Shown here: positions 35,274-43,469 of the stretch, one piece after another | Layout of the letters: each line of letters begins with the position of its first letter | Position numbering within the stretch: position 1 is the first letter of the stretch | Source: Bin5 sp965207495 | GTDB lineage: Bacteria > Chloroflexota > Anaerolineae > Caldilineales > Caldilineaceae | Direction of reading: 5' to 3' | NCBI GenBank assembly: GCA_965207495.1 | Contig: OZ242287.1 | Span: 186,001 to 250,000, forward strand | Length of the DNA stretch: 64,000 nucleotides | Notes under the pieces: generated by a model | Seen by the model: the letters and a program-made list of their open reading frames with translations, nothing else | Told to the model about the DNA's origin: nothing | Databases searched by the model: none | Position numbers and translations under genes: made by a program

Positions 35274-36389
35274 GTGTTTGGATTTCAGGAAGTCCTAGAA
35301 TCAGAAATTCATCGCATCTTGTCAGAATGCGAAACTGAGGAGGAAAGGTGTGCCTTCCTGGAAAGGCACGGTGAGTTTATTTCTGAAGTTACTGATGAGA
35401 TGGCAGAGGGCCTCTTAGAGGATATTAAGGAAAGTGCGTTCTCAGGTGATTTGGAGGCATTCAGGGAGGAAAGACGAGGATTCGAACGCCGGTTAGCGAA
35501 TTTTTGGGGTATGCCGCTAGACCTCTTGGAATTGTTCATTGGGATAGCTTTAGAGGCCGGCATGACATTCAACAAGAGATACCGCGAGACTGCAGCCAAA
35601 TCGGATGACTATGTGTTTGAAGCCCTTACCAGATTGCATGCGAAGGCATGTCAAACCTCTTACGCAATTCTCGCACTGCTAAAGTCAGGCTTTGCAGACG
35701 ACGCGTATGCCCGCTGGCGCTCACTCCATGAAATTGCTGTGGTAGCCGGTTTTATCGGAACGCATGGCCAGGAAACAGCAGAGAAATACTTGCTGCACGA
35801 GGTGATACAACAGTACAAATTAGCGTGTGCTCAGATGGAAGTGCATGACCGAATCAACGCGGAAGAGATTTCTCAAAAGGAAATGGATGCCTTGAAGTCT
35901 CGTCACGACATTCTTGTTGAAAGATTCGGAAGTAACTTTGAGAAAGATTACGGTTGGGCGTATGGAGCTTTGGGGGGCAGACATCCTTCAATTTGGGCGA
36001 TGGAAAAGCAAGTTCAACTGGACCATCTCAGACCTTATTACAAAATGGCCAGTGACAACGTGCATGCAAATTCGCACGGCACATATTTCAGGCTGGGCTT
36101 GAGCTTGGCTCTAGACAGGAAAAAGATACTTCTCGCCGGCGCCAGTACTGCAGGGTTGGCGGATCCCGGACACTCCACTGCGATCTCCTTGATGCAAGTT
36201 ACGACTTCGTTTCTTGTCACTAAGCCAAACCTTGATGCCGGATTAGCATGTGCGATACTTGCAAAGTTAGTAAACGAAGTTGGGGAGGCATTTCTTGAAA
36301 TGCACAAGAAGCATGAGTCGATCGTCCGTGCCAAGACGGAAAAAATGGAGGAATCGACTGGTCCGAGCGGGAATACAGAAACAATCTAA
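35274..36389 (+). CDS. DUF5677 domain-containing protein
   Basis: A 371-residue protein starting at GTG 35274 and markedly low in GC. The core matches DUF5677: ALTRLHAKACQTSYAILALL, then SGFADDAYARWRSLHEIAVV and later SDNVHANSHGTYFRLGL. The R-x-x-x-E and N-x-H residues in these helices are conserved in the family and may form an active site, which is unknown. The first 90 residues are a helical, acidic extension. Family members are scattered in accessory regions. There is no partner gene nearby. Confidence 0.8.
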   Translation: MFGFQEVLESEIHRILSECETEEERCAFLERHGEFISEVTDEMAEGLLEDIKESAFSGDLEAFREERRGFERRLANFWGMPLDLLELFIGIALEAGMTFNKRYRETAAKSDDYVFEALTRLHAKACQTSYAILALLKSGFADDAYARWRSLHEIAVVAGFIGTHGQETAEKYLLHEVIQQYKLACAQMEVHDRINAEEISQKEMDALKSRHDILVERFGSNFEKDYGWAYGALGGRHPSIWAMEKQVQLDHLRPYYKMASDNVHANSHGTYFRLGLSLALDRKKILLAGASTAGLADPGHSTAISLMQVTTSFLVTKPNLDAGLACAILAKLVNEVGEAFLEMHKKHESIVRAKTEKMEESTGPSGNTETI

Positions 36390-36482
36390 GTGGAACGAAG
36401 GTAACTAACGAAGGAGCGACCGTTTAAATGAATTTGCGACCTCCTGCGGTTGACATCTACTGAATTCGCTTCTCCGCCGCCA

Positions 36483-36575
36483 GCCGCCCGGCACGGCATC
36501 GCGCCTGTGCGGAGCGATCATCCGGCGTATCAGTATATGCGGGACCCGGATGGGGATGGGGTGGTGTGTGAGTAG
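36483..36575 (+). pseudogene. Orphan excalibur-domain tail, copy 3
   Basis: The frame ending at TAG 36573-36575 encodes ARHGIAPVRSDHPAYQYM then RDPDGDGVVCE, identical to the last 28 residues of the nuclease at 29228-30124, and nearly identical at the DNA level. Nothing upstream of 36483 belongs to the nuclease gene. The near-identity points to a recent duplication or recombination of only this segment. Confidence 0.85.
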
Positions 36576-36622
36576 TGGGGGCGTCGAATCTTCCAGGCCC
36601 CATTTTGGACGCTCCTATGCGC

Positions 36623-36874
36623 CTATGTACTTGCCTCTCTTTGACGTTTCAGGGCCTCGTCAGTTGCTGGATAAAACACTGCTACAATCTCTCCGCTGGG
36701 TGCAATGTTCCACGAGTGCAGTTCCATTCCTTCCTTCGCAGCGGATGATACCACTGATTGGAAGTCATCGGCGCTCACTTCTCCCCTTACTTCTGCCAAT
36801 TCCTGTCTGATGAGATCAATTGTGCGTTGGGTCTCGCCGTGCAGCCATGCTCTTTGTTCTGGTCCGTTTGGCAT
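36623..36874 (-). CDS. Hypothetical small protein
   Basis: An 83-residue soluble protein from ATG 36874, with AGAAGGAG seven bases upstream. It has an N-terminal helix (QRAWLHGETQRTIDLIRQEL) and a C-terminal strand pair (WNIAPSGEIVAVFYPATDEA). No family recognised. Size and location, 300 bases from a toxin-antitoxin pair, are compatible with an orphan antitoxin, but this is only a guess. Confidence 0.55.
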   Translation of the reverse strand: MPNGPEQRAWLHGETQRTIDLIRQELAEVRGEVSADDFQSVVSSAAKEGMELHSWNIAPSGEIVAVFYPATDEALKRQREAST

Positions 36875-37134
36875 CTCTGTTCTCCTTCTAATTGAATCAA
36901 ACACCGGCTACCCTGCGTTATGCCCGGCCACCATGATGTGCTGAGCCTCCACGATCCGTCAAATATATGTCTGGGTCGGACACTCCATCCCGTGGTCAAC
37001 TCAGGCACATCGCTGCCTCACGCATCTCCCCTCGCCGCACAGTTGCACGTTTTCTTCGCATCCTGATGACATGATTGATCGACAGCGGCGCGAAGTGGCT
37101 GGCCCAATCCGGCGACGCTGGTTCTGGGTTGCAT

Positions 37135-37167
37135 TTGCATTATATTCCTAATATGGAATATAATGCA
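37135..37167 (+). promoter_or_regulatory. Promoter embedded in a 13-bp-arm palindrome (operator) of the HigBA-type operon
   Basis: TGCATTATATTCC and GGAATATAATGCA (37136-37148 and 37155-37167) are perfect inverted arms around TAATAT. The -35 box TTGCAT (37135-37140) lies in the left arm and a perfect -10 TATAAT (37159-37164) in the right arm, 18 bases apart. A dimeric regulator bound here would block RNA polymerase, the normal autorepression design of toxin-antitoxin operons. The predicted transcript start coincides with ATG 37171. Confidence 0.8.
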
Positions 37168-37170
37168 CCC

Positions 37171-37533
37171 ATGTCTTGGGAGGTCGAGTACACAGACGAG
37201 TTTGGACAATGGTGGCAGACGCTTTCGGAGAGGCAGCAGGACGACGTGGTGGCCAGGGTCGAACTGTTGATAGCGTATGGTCCCAAGTTGCCGTATCCCT
37301 ACTCCTCGGACGTCAGAGGTTCACGTCACGGGGTGATGCGCGAGCTTCGAACGCAGAGCGGCGGCAGGCCCTTGCGAGTCTTTTACGCCTTCGACCCCAG
37401 GCGAACGTCCATACTGCTTATCGGCGGAGACAAGAGCGGTAACGATCGGTTCTACGAAGAGTACGTGCCGGTCGCCGATCACCTCTACGATGAACATCTG
37501 GAGGAATTGAGAAGGGAGGGCTTGATAGAATGA
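37171..37533 (+). CDS. RelE/HigB-like toxin (phage Gp49-like family)
   Basis: A 120-residue protein, MSWEVEYTDEFGQWWQTLSE onward, with the HigB/Gp49 pattern: LPYPYSSDVRGSRHGVMREL, then RPLRVFYAFDPRRTSILLIG and GNDRFYEEYVPVADHLYDEH. These toxins cleave ribosome-bound mRNA. The start is set at ATG 37171, which falls at the expected first transcribed base, implying a leaderless mRNA; no ribosome site is present. It precedes the antitoxin, the HigBA order, and overlaps it by four bases. Confidence 0.88.
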   Translation: MSWEVEYTDEFGQWWQTLSERQQDDVVARVELLIAYGPKLPYPYSSDVRGSRHGVMRELRTQSGGRPLRVFYAFDPRRTSILLIGGDKSGNDRFYEEYVPVADHLYDEHLEELRREGLIE

Positions 37534-37871
37534 GCGGACGCCATTCGTTCAGCAAGTTGACCAAGGGGTTCTCGCCAGAACGCCGACGTCGCATTGACGA
37601 GACAAAGAGGGAGTTGCTGGCGGAGATGCCCTTGCACGAGCTGCGCCGGGCGCGGGCGCTGACCCAGCAGGAGCTGGCGCAGATGCTGAAGGTGAACCAG
37701 CCCGCGATCTCCAAGCTGGAGCAGCGGGCAGACGTGTACATCTCCAGCCTCCGTTCTTACATTGAGGCTGTTGGGGGCAAACTGAAAATCGTCGCCGACT
37801 TTCCCGAAGGCGAGGTAACGATTACGAATTTCGCCGACGTGGGAGAGGAGGAAGACACTCAGAAACAGTAG
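37530..37871 (+). CDS. XRE-family antitoxin (HigA-like)
   Basis: A 113-residue protein overlapping the toxin stop (ATGA). The helix-turn-helix is residues ~38-62 (RARALTQQELAQMLKVNQPA then SKLEQR), the standard XRE/Cro form, followed by YIEAVGGKLKIVADF as the dimer strand. It should bind and neutralise the toxin and, as a dimer, the palindrome at 37136-37167. Confidence 0.9.
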   Translation: MSGRHSFSKLTKGFSPERRRRIDETKRELLAEMPLHELRRARALTQQELAQMLKVNQPAISKLEQRADVYISSLRSYIEAVGGKLKIVADFPEGEVTITNFADVGEEEDTQKQ

Positions 37872-38027
37872 CCGCCGTGCGACCAGATATCGATTGAGCG
37901 GCGCCCGTTGCTGTCGATGAACCCCGGCTTACCCTTGACGAATGTGCCCGTTCGTCCTCGCGGTCGTTCATGTACTGGTAGGCGGGCTTCGGCCCACGGA
38001 TTGAGACTAAACGCCCAGTCCCCACCC

Positions 38028-38321
38028 TCACCCGGCCAGCGTCACCAGCAACGTCGGCGCGTTGTCGAAATACCAGGCCGTCAGCGCCGTCCTCGCGTCG
38101 TCGAGACTGCCGGAGGTCTGAAAGGGGTGGAGTGGTATGGAGCGCTGGCTGTCTTCCAACCAGTAGTAGGCAGTAACGATGTGTACTCCGCCCGTCAGTT
38201 TCCCCCCGTGCACCTCCATGCACAGCGCGTCCTTGCCGTTCCGGGCCTTTACTTCACAGCGATGAATTTCGTCTCCGCCGGTGGTGGAAACGTTCTGCCA
38301 AATAAGTTCAACCGTTGCCAT
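38028..38321 (-). CDS. Hypothetical protein
   Basis: A 97-residue protein from ATG 38321 with AGGAAGG ten bases upstream. Mostly beta-strand in character (TVELIWQNVSTTGGDEIHRC, GVHIVTAYYWLEDSQRSIPL, WYFDNAPTLLVTLAG). No signal peptide, no family recognised. The gap between it and the HigA-like stop (37872-38027) has broken protein-like words on the minus strand, so the neighbourhood may be decaying. Confidence 0.5.
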   Translation of the reverse strand: MATVELIWQNVSTTGGDEIHRCEVKARNGKDALCMEVHGGKLTGGVHIVTAYYWLEDSQRSIPLHPFQTSGSLDDARTALTAWYFDNAPTLLVTLAG

Positions 38322-38401
38322 GTCGCAGTTCATCCTTCCTGAAAACGTCCTTGAAACTACTGCCTGTGTTTGCGTCGACGGTCGCCTCTTCCGCCCAGGG
38401 G

Positions 38402-38623
38402 CTAGGGCCCGGCATCGGGCGGTTTTTTCTGCGCGGTGCCCTTCTTTTTGCGGTAGAAGTGGGTGCGCTCTTGCGGACCCGAGGGCGGCTTCCACCGTCT
38501 GGCGGGGAGTATGTAGATGTATATGATCCACCAGATCACAAGCGCCAACGGGATTGCGAGGGTAAGAATGGCCTGGATGTCGCCCTCGAGGATGAGCTGA
38601 GCAAAACGGACTGAGTACCGCAT
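38402..38623 (-). CDS. Small single-span membrane protein
   Basis: A 73-residue protein from ATG 38623, where AGGAGGG lies four bases upstream. One strong membrane segment (AILTLAIPLALVIWWIIYIY) occupies residues ~18-37, followed by a basic cytoplasmic tail ending HFYRKKKGTAQKKPPDAG. Positive charge after the span suggests an outside-to-inside orientation. Function unknown. Confidence 0.6.
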   Translation of the reverse strand: MRYSVRFAQLILEGDIQAILTLAIPLALVIWWIIYIYILPARRWKPPSGPQERTHFYRKKKGTAQKKPPDAGP

Positions 38624-38967
38624 GGGTCCCTCCTGTGACCTGTTCGTCTCGCGGCGTCCGGGGGACGGCGGCGGTGAAGGGTTGTCCCCGATTTTGGAAT
38701 GCACATCATTCTGAAAACATCCCAGAGAACTGGCCGATGTTGTCTGAACGGTTTTCCGCCGGTTGCCAACTACCAGAACCGCTGAATCGCGCAAGGAGCC
38801 ACCGGGCATAAGGGTGGCCCGCCGCGGGATGCACTCATCGTCATGCCAGACCCGGCAGGCGCTCATTCAGCGAGTCATCTCTGTCCTGACTTTACGATTG
38901 ACAGTATAGCGTATATGGTATACAAGATACGCTGCATGTGCGAATTACGCAACGCGCAAGGAGTGAT
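38624..38967. other. Gap with a repeat box and IclR promoter
   Basis: No gene is supported. A box GATTTTGGAATGCAC near 38690 resembles the end box of the dispersed repeat (CATTTTGGGATGCACC). The rest leads into the regulator promoter at 38898. Confidence 0.5.
38898..38933 (+). promoter_or_regulatory. Promoter with nested inverted repeats before the IclR-type gene
   Basis: A perfect TTGACA (38898-38903) is followed after 15 bases by TATACA. Two palindromes overlap the promoter: GTATA-TGG-TATAC (38911-38923) and AGCGTAT ... ATACGCT (38908-38914 / 38927-38933). This is consistent with autoregulation by the dimeric IclR-type product. Confidence 0.55.
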
Positions 38968-39750
38968 ATGCAACGGAAGCGGGGGCAGCAGCTGGTACAA
39001 TCGCTGGAGCGGGGGCTGGCGGCGCTGGAGATGGCGCTGGACGGCAGCGTGCGCCCGTCACACGTGGCGGAGGCGCTCGGAATCGACCGCAGCACGGCCT
39101 ATCGTCTGCTGTATACGCTGATGGCGAAGGGCTATCTGCTGCAGGATGAACACACGCGCGAGTTCACCTCCAACCCGACCAAGTTCTTCCAACTCTACAG
39201 CAAGGTTGCGACGTTGCTAGACTGGCCGGACATCGCGGGGGATTTCCTGACGCAGCTGCGGGACGAGAGCGGCGAGACGGCCAATCTGGGCGTGCGGCAG
39301 GCCAATAACGTGATCTATATCGCGCACAAGCCGGGGCAGGCGGCGCTGAGCGTGAATTTCGCCCTGGGCACGAGCCGCCCGCTGCACTGTTCTGCGCTGG
39401 GCAAGGCGTTGCTGGCGGCGCAGCCGGATACCGTCACGGCGGACTGGGTCGCGAGCGCTCCGCTGACCACCTACACCACCAAGACGATCACCGAGCCTTC
39501 GCTCCTCAAGCGCCATTTGGGAGCGGTGCGCACCGACGGGTATGCGGTCGACGATGAGGAGACCTTTGCCGGCGTGCGCTGCATCGCGGCGCCGATCCAT
39601 GATCATCGCCAGCAGGTGATCGCGGCCCTGGGCATCTCCGGGCCGACCACACGCATCACGCAGGAGCAGCTGCCCCATTTCGCCCAGACGGTCATGCAGG
39701 TTGCCGCGCAACTGTCGGCCGAACTGGGCGCTTCGGTTTCTGACCTCTGA
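38968..39750 (+). CDS. IclR family transcriptional regulator
   Basis: A 260-residue regulator from ATG 38968 (AAGGAG upstream). The winged helix-turn-helix lies at about residues 8-70 (VQSLERGLAALEMAL, then HVAEALGIDRSTAYRLLYTL). The ligand-binding IclR domain follows to the end (LGKALLAAQPD, GYAVDDEETFAGVRCIAAPI, QQVIAALGISGP are typical). IclR-type proteins sense small acids or sugars. Its nearest target is likely the GH116-like gene 48 bases downstream in the same direction, plus its own promoter. Confidence 0.92.
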   Translation: MQRKRGQQLVQSLERGLAALEMALDGSVRPSHVAEALGIDRSTAYRLLYTLMAKGYLLQDEHTREFTSNPTKFFQLYSKVATLLDWPDIAGDFLTQLRDESGETANLGVRQANNVIYIAHKPGQAALSVNFALGTSRPLHCSALGKALLAAQPDTVTADWVASAPLTTYTTKTITEPSLLKRHLGAVRTDGYAVDDEETFAGVRCIAAPIHDHRQQVIAALGISGPTTRITQEQLPHFAQTVMQVAAQLSAELGASVSDL

Positions 39751-39798
39751 TTGACATTACCCAGATAAGCTGCAATCCAAATCGCTGAGGAGAGCCCG

Positions 39799-42177
39799 AT
39801 GAGCGACCGACTCTTTCCCCCCCACCTGCTCCATGCCAACTGGCGCACCTTTGAGGCGGCCGGCTATACGGAGCCCGTCACCGGCATTGTCTACCGCGGG
39901 GAGCCGCGGCCCACGTGCGGTATGCCGCTGGGCGGGCTGGATACCGGCTGCATCGACGTGGAGCCGAACGGGATGTTCGGCTACAGCACGATCTTCAACC
40001 ACCTAGTGGAGCCGCGGGCGCTTCTGAATTTGCCGATGCTGGGGCTGGCCTGTCAGGACGAAGACGGCGCGGAGGGCGCGTGGATATTGGTTTCGGACAC
40101 GCTGGGCAAGCGGGACACGCCGCAGCCGAGCCAGAGCGCGGTGACCTTTCCGCCGACCGACTACGCGCCGCTGTTTGACGAAATCGGCCTTGCGGGCGCG
40201 GCAATCGCCGACTCGATCGACTATTGGGGGCACTATCCAATTGTGGACATGGAGTTCAACTGCGCGGCCCCGGTCAAGGTGGGTGTGCGGGCGTGGTCGC
40301 CGTTCGTCCCCGGCGACACGGAGGTTTCGATGGCGCCGGGCGCGGTGTTTGAGATCCACCTGCGCAACCCGGAGGACGCTGCACAGAGCGGTACGCTGGT
40401 GTTCAACTTTCCCGGCTTCGGGTCGCAGGAGGGTGTGCAGCGACAGTCGTTGACGGGCCCGCTGCCGGGTGTGCTGGTGGAGAGCGGCCGGCAGGGCGAT
40501 GCCTGGGAGATGGCGTATGCGCTGGCTGTGGTGGACGGGGACGCGGCGGTGGCAGACGGCGGCGCGCTCAATGCCGATAAGGACGCGTGGAGCCGCATCG
40601 CTGACGGACTGCCGGCGCCTTGTGCGCAGGACAGCGGCGCGTCGCTGGCGATCCCGTTCGCGCTGGATGCGGGCGCGAGCCGGACGGTGCGCGTGGTTCT
40701 GGCCTGGCATGCGCCGCACTGGCGCGCGGGCGGCGCGCCCGACCACGAGGATACTGAACTCTTTACGCATATGTACGCGCGCCACTATGCGGACGCCGTG
40801 TCCACTGCCCGTTTTCTGGCCGGCAACCATGCGCGGCTTCTGGAGCGGGTGATCGCATGGCAGGAGGCGCTCTACGGCGCGGAGGAGGTACCGGGCTGGC
40901 TGGCAGACGCGTTGATCAATAATTTGCATCTGGTCCCGGAGTGCAGCATCTGGGGCCAGGCGCAGCCGCCGATCGGGGACTGGTGCGGGGAGGAGGACGG
41001 GCTGTTCGGGCTGAACGAGTGCCCGCGCGGCTGCCCGCAGATCGAGTGCCTGCCGTGCAGCTTTTACGGCAACATCCCGCTGGTCTACTTCTTCCCGGAG
41101 GCGGCGCTGTCGACGCTGCGGGGCTACAAGGCGTACCAGTTTGAAGACGGACGGCCGCCGTGGATCTTCGGGGGCATTACGGCAACGGAGGAGGCGAACC
41201 GGCCCGGCTATGGCTTGAGCGCGCCGGATGTGGGCTACCAGACGGTGCTGAACGGGGCCTGCTACGTCATCATGGTCGACCGCTACTGGCAGGTGTCGGG
41301 CGACAACGCGGTGCTGGCCGAGTTCTGGGACTCGCTCAAGCGCTGCAACGATTTCTCGATGAATCTGCGTCCTGCCTATGGCATGGCGCAGGTGATGGCG
41401 ATGCCGACGCCGGGCACCGATACGCACGGGCTGGGCGATACAGAGTGGTTCGAGGCGCCGGAACCGGGCTGGAAGGGTTATGTGACCCATGCCGGCGGCG
41501 TGCGCATGGCGCAGGTGCAGATCATGCGGCGCATGGCCGAGGCGATTGGGGACGAGGATTACCGAACGCGCTGCGACGCCTGGTTGGGGGCGGGCGCGGC
41601 GGCGCTGGAGGAGCATCTGTGGGCGGGCGAGTACTATCTGAACTTCAACGAGCCGGAGACGGGGCAGAAGTCCGACCTGATCTTCGGCTACCAGCTGGAC
41701 GGGCAGTGGGTGACGGACTGGCATGGGGTCGCGGGCGCGTTCCCGGCGGCGCGGGTGGAGCGGACGCTGCAGACGGTGGCGGAGAACAACTGCGCGCTGA
41801 GCCAGTCGGGCGCGGTCAACTATGCCACGGCGGAGGGTGAGCCGGCCAAGGTGGGCGGTTACGGCACCTTCAGCTATTTCCCGCCGGAGTTGTACATGCT
41901 GGCGATGACGTACATGTATAACGGTCAGCAGGCGTTCGGCCGCGATCTGTTGCGGCGCTGCCTGGACAACATCAGCTGCCGTTGGGGCTATACGTGGGAC
42001 GCGCCCAACACGGTGCGCGGGGACGCGGACACGGGCCAGCGCGCGTTCGGGGCGGATTATTATCAGAATATGATGCTGTGGGCGGCGCCGGCGGCGCTTC
42101 AGAGCGAGGATTTGACGGGACCGATGCAGGCGGGCGGGTTGGTTGCGCGGGTGATTGAGGCGGGGCGGGGGGTTTAA
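39799..42177 (+). CDS. GH116-like protein (glucosylceramidase/DUF608 family)
   Basis: A 792-residue protein. The N-terminal beta-sandwich domain starts with the GH116 signature GMPLGGLDTGCIDVEPNGMF, and the C-terminal (alpha/alpha)6 barrel runs from about residue 350 (AWQEALYGAEEVPGWLADAL) to the end. In GH116 enzymes the acid/base Asp lies in an (A/S)DQ-x-x-GQW motif. Here the equivalent segment reads GYQLDGQW with Tyr631 in its place, so the mechanism may be altered or the activity lost. There is no signal peptide. Likely regulated by the adjacent IclR-type gene. Substrate would be a beta-glucoside or beta-xyloside if active. Confidence 0.82.
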   Translation: MSDRLFPPHLLHANWRTFEAAGYTEPVTGIVYRGEPRPTCGMPLGGLDTGCIDVEPNGMFGYSTIFNHLVEPRALLNLPMLGLACQDEDGAEGAWILVSDTLGKRDTPQPSQSAVTFPPTDYAPLFDEIGLAGAAIADSIDYWGHYPIVDMEFNCAAPVKVGVRAWSPFVPGDTEVSMAPGAVFEIHLRNPEDAAQSGTLVFNFPGFGSQEGVQRQSLTGPLPGVLVESGRQGDAWEMAYALAVVDGDAAVADGGALNADKDAWSRIADGLPAPCAQDSGASLAIPFALDAGASRTVRVVLAWHAPHWRAGGAPDHEDTELFTHMYARHYADAVSTARFLAGNHARLLERVIAWQEALYGAEEVPGWLADALINNLHLVPECSIWGQAQPPIGDWCGEEDGLFGLNECPRGCPQIECLPCSFYGNIPLVYFFPEAALSTLRGYKAYQFEDGRPPWIFGGITATEEANRPGYGLSAPDVGYQTVLNGACYVIMVDRYWQVSGDNAVLAEFWDSLKRCNDFSMNLRPAYGMAQVMAMPTPGTDTHGLGDTEWFEAPEPGWKGYVTHAGGVRMAQVQIMRRMAEAIGDEDYRTRCDAWLGAGAAALEEHLWAGEYYLNFNEPETGQKSDLIFGYQLDGQWVTDWHGVAGAFPAARVERTLQTVAENNCALSQSGAVNYATAEGEPAKVGGYGTFSYFPPELYMLAMTYMYNGQQAFGRDLLRRCLDNISCRWGYTWDAPNTVRGDADTGQRAFGADYYQNMMLWAAPAALQSEDLTGPMQAGGLVARVIEAGRGV

Positions 42178-42497
42178 TTTCTTGTTTCTGGCTTAGAGTT
42201 ATTCGTGACTGCGACGTGCGAACTGGTTATGCGATTATTCGCGCTGGCAGCATGTCTAAGATCGTAAACCGCCTCTTCAAAGCCGTCATCTTCGTCACCC
42301 GGCCACGTGCCAAACAGAACCTGCACATCAGTCAATGGTTGTACGTTCTGCGCGCGCGCCAGTTCTTCCAGGGCGGGAGATTCCCAGAAAATGTCTTTGA
42401 CTGGACCCTTCTGGCGAACAGGTGACTCGGACGAAGGGGCTTGTATTCGGGTTGCTGGCGTTGTCTGTTCTCTTTCGCCAACCGGCGTCTGTGGCAT
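42174..42497 (-). CDS. Antitoxin-like small protein (orphan)
   Basis: A 107-residue frame whose middle, VKDIFWESPALEELARAQNV then LFGTWPGDEDDGFEEAVYDL, resembles the short acidic antitoxins that accompany PIN-type toxins in many bacteria. No toxin gene lies downstream; the frame runs straight into the end of the GH116-like gene and overlaps its stop by four bases. It may be an orphan antitoxin whose natural C-terminus has been replaced by intergenic sequence. The start is uncertain. Confidence 0.45.
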   Translation of the reverse strand: MPQTPVGEREQTTPATRIQAPSSESPVRQKGPVKDIFWESPALEELARAQNVQPLTDVQVLFGTWPGDEDDGFEEAVYDLRHAASANNRITSSHVAVTNNSKPETRN

Positions 42498-42978
42498 TGC
42501 TGTTCGCTCTTTATTTTTGCGAGGCGGACAAGAGATTGCCAGGAACTAAGTGAGAGTTGCCCGCTTTTTGCCGAGAGATTTAGATCACTATTGTTGATTC
42601 GTTGCTATGGCGCTTGTCCTGTGAGCCTACCCTGTGGGCAAGGGCGACGTACCATGGGTCTGGTTTGCGCGGATATTTTAGCACATGTTCTTGGGGAGTG
42701 CAGGCGGGGTGAGAGTCTAGTTGGATTCAAAATGGGTTGGACCAAGGGATGACGATTTGCAGGATTGCTGTAGCACGGTTTCAGTGCCGTCCATCTGCAG
42801 TGCCTATTCGGAGCAAGCCTTGCCTGCCTTGTTTCTCTCTCGGAATTGGCTGCGATTGGGGATTTGGCGAACCGTGTTTGGGCACGGGTGAAGAGGAGCG
42901 AGGAGAGAGATACTTTGGCCCGCCTCGCTTTGGGGCGCGAATTGGCTGTGGCTGAGTAGATACCCAGAAACTGACAAC
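42498..42978. other. Gene-free stretch
   Basis: No gene is seen. Near 42890-42960 the sequence (GAAGAGGAGCGAGGAGAG ... CAGAAACTGACAAC) resembles the 3' flanks of the dispersed repeat at 52440 and of the PhyH gene at 55940, so part of it is duplicated material. Confidence 0.5.
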
Positions 42979-43312
42979 CTACGAAGCGTAGCCGTCCCGG
43001 TTTTGCTTGCGCCAGTCCGGCAGATAGCCGCGCTCGCTGGCGAAGCCGTAGGAGGGGCCGAACTGGCTGGGGTGGGACCAAGGCCAGGCCTGGCCGCCGA
43101 TGATGCGGTAGTCGTCGCCCTTGCCGCAGAGCCAGCAAAACATGTGGGCGACGTAGCGCGCTTGGTCGTGCATAAACTCGGGGGGTGTCGCCCAGGATCT
43201 GTGCTCCGGCGTTGCGGATCGCCGCTTCTTCGCGCTCTATCAGGTCGCGGAAGACGTAGCGCGTGTTTTCGTTCTCCCCGCTTGCAATCGAAATCGAGGC
43301 GGCGCACGCCAC
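42979..43312 (-). pseudogene. Mosaic pseudogene: enolase-superfamily fragment joined to a PhyH tail
   Basis: On the minus strand, 43312 to ~43180 encodes SISIASGENENTRYVFRDLI then EREEAAIRNAGAQILGD, matching the ASGENExTRYxFRDLIE region of mandelate racemase-type enzymes. A run of six C at ~43187-43192 breaks the frame. It continues as MHDQARYVAHMFCWLCGKGD to the stop at 42979, nearly identical to the last 62 residues of the PhyH protein at 55960-56871. Two unrelated genes have been fused by recombination and inactivated. The PhyH likeness, including 3' flank, spans about 42955-43170. Confidence 0.8.
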
Positions 43313-43441
43313 GCGGGCGCACCCGGGCTGATCTCCGTCAGCTCGCAGGCCGTTGCCACACCCTCCACCTGCGCCTGCGCGAGATAACTGGCGCGAGACA
43401 GAGCCGGCAGACGCGTTGGCGAAGAGGGAGAAAAATCCCCT

Positions 43442-43469
43442 TTGACATTCATAAAAAATTAAATATAAT
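43442..43469 (+). promoter_or_regulatory. Consensus sigma70 promoter of the catabolic cluster
   Basis: Perfect TTGACA (43442-43447) and TATAAT (43464-43469) are 16 bases apart in a locally AT-rich stretch. Transcription would begin near 43476, about 130 bases before the first gene at 43605. It is the strongest promoter match in the window and probably serves several of the following genes. Confidence 0.75.

Noticed and set aside
36550..36810. Plus-strand frame after the third excalibur tail
   Set aside because: It begins inside the excalibur remnant in another frame and is antisense to the better-supported minus-strand gene at 36623-36874.
40003..41724. A 573-codon open frame on the minus strand
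   Set aside because: Antisense to the GH116-like gene; composition is dominated by Arg, His and Gln and no family features appear.
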